From CAVDHB01 sp963608705 (GTDB lineage: Bacteria; Bacteroidota; Bacteroidia; Bacteroidales; Bacteroidaceae), in the NCBI GenBank assembly GCA_963608705.1, contig CAVDHB010000028.1, positions 1 through 7,482 on the forward strand: DNA of 7,482 nucleotides, written 5' to 3'. Under the pieces are notes generated by a model. It was not told the DNA's origin and made no database searches. It saw only the letters and a list, made by a program, of their open reading frames with translations. The position numbers and the translations under genes were made by a program. Below are positions 5,857 through 7,482 of this stretch, piece after piece. Position 1 is the stretch's first letter; each line of letters begins with the position of its first letter.

Positions 5857-7128
5857 ATGAAAAGCAAAGAGAAACATACCGAAGACTGGACAGCGCAGAT
5901 GACTGACTGGGCGGAGACGGGACATGAATGGCCGGATGAGGATTTGGAGCTTCTTCTGCGCCATAAAGAGGCCGTGGATGCCTGTCAGGACATGATGAAT
6001 ATGAAGAATGCCTTGGCGCAGGTGGAAGATGCGGACAAGCTGGACGTGGAGGAAGAATGGCGTAAGTTTGAGAGTCGTATTTCCTCGAAGGAAGAAGCTC
6101 CGGTAAAGCCTCGCCCTCCGTTCCGTTTTATATGGGGCGTGGTGTCTGGAGTGGCGGCTTCTTTACTGCTGTTTCTCGCCTGGTCATGGTATTCCGATAT
6201 GCCGGATGTGTCTCGTAAGGAAGTCGCTAAGAATATGCCTGTCAATAAGGTAATCTCCCAACCGAAGTCTGCCTTGTCCGTCTCTAAGCGAGGCACGGCC
6301 TCCCATCCATTCCTTATTCAGTCTTCTGCTGCTTCTTCTGTCGCAAAGGTGACGATTCGTCCGGCTTCTTCCGCAGACAGTGCGGCGTTGTTAGCGTCTC
6401 ATGTATCCGTTCCAGTGGTTAGAGGGGAGGAGAGAATGGAGGCGGAAACTGTTTCTGCTGCGGATAAACAGGAGATGGCGAGGTTGGAATCTTCTGTGGT
6501 GAAGACGAATACCATCACCATTCCAAGAGGAAAGGACTACAAACTGACACTGGCCGATGGCACAATCGTCTGGATGAACGCTAACAGCCGTTTGATTTAT
6601 CCGTCTGAGTTTGAAGGTGGGGAACGAAGGGTGGCCTTGGAGGGTGAAGCCTATTTCAAGGTGAAGAAAGATGCGGCTCATCCATTTATCATCATGACGA
6701 AGAGGCTCCAGGCCAAGGTGCTCGGCACGGAACTTTATGTATGTGCCACGGCACGGAAATCACATGTGGCACTGATAAACGGAAAGGTGGAGGTGAGTAA
6801 TGGTACTTCTTCTTTCCATTTACATCCAGGTCAAGATGCGACTTTGCGGCAGAATGGCAAGTTGAGCGTGGAGAATATAGATACGGACTATTATACCTAC
6901 TGGCGTGACGGCTATTATTACTTTGACAATGAGACTCTCATACAGGTAATGCAGACGTTGAGTGACTGGTACAATGTCAATGTGGTATTTGAGAACGAGC
7001 GTGCGGCGCATACACGCATTCAATTCTTCAACCGTCGGCACGATTCAATTCGAGAAGTGGTGAAATCGTTGAACAATTTGAACGCATTCGAGGTCAGGAT
7101 ACAGGGTAATACGTTGTATGTGAACTGA
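5857..7128 (+). CDS. FecR-family anti-sigma factor with DUF4974
   Basis: This inner-membrane anti-sigma factor of 423 residues would bind the ECF sigma factor encoded 27 bp upstream and release it on a signal from an outer-membrane TonB-dependent transporter. The order is: an acidic cytoplasmic N-terminal region (1-88); one membrane helix (FIWGVVSGVAASLLLFLAWS, 91-110); a Ser/Ala/Val-rich periplasmic linker (112-215); the FecR domain (about 217-312) with the hallmarks ITIPRGKDYKLTLADGTIVW, LIYPSEFEGGERRVALEGEA and YFKVKKDAAHPFII; and a C-terminal DUF4974 domain (about 352-422) with YYYFDNETLIQVMQTLSDWY. The roughly 100-residue linker is longer than in most relatives, which run nearer 300-390 residues. 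A short A-rich leader (TAGAAATTG) precedes the ATG. The gene is intact and ends in TGA. In most such operons a SusC-like transporter gene follows; here the next 350 bp hold none. Confidence 0.9.
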   Translation: MKSKEKHTEDWTAQMTDWAETGHEWPDEDLELLLRHKEAVDACQDMMNMKNALAQVEDADKLDVEEEWRKFESRISSKEEAPVKPRPPFRFIWGVVSGVAASLLLFLAWSWYSDMPDVSRKEVAKNMPVNKVISQPKSALSVSKRGTASHPFLIQSSAASSVAKVTIRPASSADSAALLASHVSVPVVRGEERMEAETVSAADKQEMARLESSVVKTNTITIPRGKDYKLTLADGTIVWMNANSRLIYPSEFEGGERRVALEGEAYFKVKKDAAHPFIIMTKRLQAKVLGTELYVCATARKSHVALINGKVEVSNGTSSFHLHPGQDATLRQNGKLSVENIDTDYYTYWRDGYYYFDNETLIQVMQTLSDWYNVNVVFENERAAHTRIQFFNRRHDSIREVVKSLNNLNAFEVRIQGNTLYVN

Positions 7129-7482
7129 GCGTCGTATGTTTGCAGTTCTGCCATGACCTTCACCGACTGTCTTGTTTCTGTTTCTTTGATATAAAGCTGC
7201 GAAGTCGGGACGCACGACCTGTGTGCTCGCTTGAGAGAGCGGACAAATATACAACGATTAAATAATATACAATGATTATTTGGGACAGCGATGAATTGCT
7301 TCTCCGCTTTTCATTGTGTTTTAATATCTTACCAATCACAGATACAATTATGTGGAGACGCGATGAATCGCGTCTCTACTGATTGATGGGCATTTAGGAC
7401 GTGTCCTTGTCATGCCGTGAGTAGTGACCCTTATTCACCGTGTTTGACTCTATGTAATGAAGAGGTTAGACTGGAGAGTATA
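7129..7482. other. Right-end non-coding stretch with hairpins and a short repeat
   Basis: No gene of convincing quality lies here. The stretch contains a 12-bp direct repeat, ATACAACGATTA and ATACAATGATTA (7249-7260 and 7267-7278), a weak hairpin (7287-7300), a REP-like palindrome (7352-7379) and a further imperfect hairpin, GGCAT-AGGAC-GTCCT-ATGCC (7389-7416). TATGTTTG at 7135-7142 matches the -7 consensus just past the fecR stop. An ATG at 7457-7459 opens the frame MKRLDWRV to the window edge; it could be the start of the transporter gene expected after fecR, but eight codons without a clear ribosome-binding site prove nothing. Confidence 0.5.
7352..7379. repeat. REP-like 28-bp palindrome
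   Basis: The arms GTGGAGACGCGAT and ATCGCGTCTCTAC pair over 13 positions with one G-U and a 2-nt spacer (effectively a TGAA tetraloop). No U-run follows, so a terminator role is unlikely. The GAGACGCGAT-ATCGCGTCTC core resembles short palindromes scattered between genes in many bacteria. A degenerate relative, AGCGAT-GA-ATTGCT, lies 65 bp upstream at 7287-7300 and is flanked by similar bases (GGGAC and TCTCC). Confidence 0.6.

Noticed and set aside
7045..7254. Minus-strand open frame of 69 codons over the fecR end
   Set aside because: It overlaps the DUF4974 domain in antisense and shows no protein-like pattern.
7352..7379. Rho-independent terminator after fecR
   Set aside because: The stem is strong but no U-run follows on either strand, and it lies more than 220 bp past the stop; a REP-like element fits better.
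1..7482. CRISPR array, phage defence island or complete transposon
   Set aside because: No regularly spaced long repeats, no cas, nuclease, transposase or integrase genes are visible.

Overview
The window looks like an accessory locus from a Bacteroidota genome, most likely a gut Bacteroides, Phocaeicola, Parabacteroides or Prevotella relative. The evidence is the gene content (two fimbrillin-family lipoproteins, a TPR membrane regulator, an ECF sigma factor paired with a FecR/DUF4974 anti-sigma factor) and two good matches to the Bacteroidota -7 element TAnnTTTG in the single divergent promoter region. No genus can be fixed from the sequence alone.

Layout. Everything left of about 5150 reads on the minus strand. 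In transcription order it holds: a TPR, single-pass membrane regulator (5141-3660); a fimbrillin (3682-2786) that overlaps it by 23 bp; an intergenic stretch with an 11-bp tandem repeat (2733-2787) and an 86-bp multi-hairpin element (2637-2722); a DUF4160-like gene and a DUF2442 gene 4 bp apart (about 2538-1980); a 37-nt hairpin (1887-1923); a second fimbrillin lipoprotein gene (1829-759); and a small unrecognised beta-rich protein (491-120). Right of 5266 everything reads on the plus strand: an ECF sigma factor (5299-5829), its FecR anti-sigma factor (5857-7128), then 354 bp without a convincing gene but with several hairpins, one of them a REP-like palindrome.

Main message. The minus-strand half appears to be a decaying adhesin/regulator locus with three independent lesions. 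(1) The regulator stops just where a C-terminal output domain would be expected, and the next fimbrillin begins in the middle of its lipoprotein signal peptide, as one deletion joining the two genes would produce. (2) The other fimbrillin is interrupted by a single in-frame TGA at a position where related proteins usually have Trp (GSW-GG); the frame continues undisturbed on both sides. (3) The DUF4160-like gene seems to carry two compensating frameshifts, so it stays open while its diagnostic HVHV segment lies in another frame. The sigma/anti-sigma pair is intact.

How the genes would work together. In an intact ancestor the TPR protein would probably have been a membrane-bound regulator of the fimbrillins, which are exported as lipoproteins and assembled by strand exchange into surface fimbriae. 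The ECF sigma/FecR pair is the usual module for sensing through an outer-membrane TonB-dependent transporter; that transporter is not in the window, though a possible start codon lies at the right edge. Family assignments rest on motif recognition by eye, with no database search.
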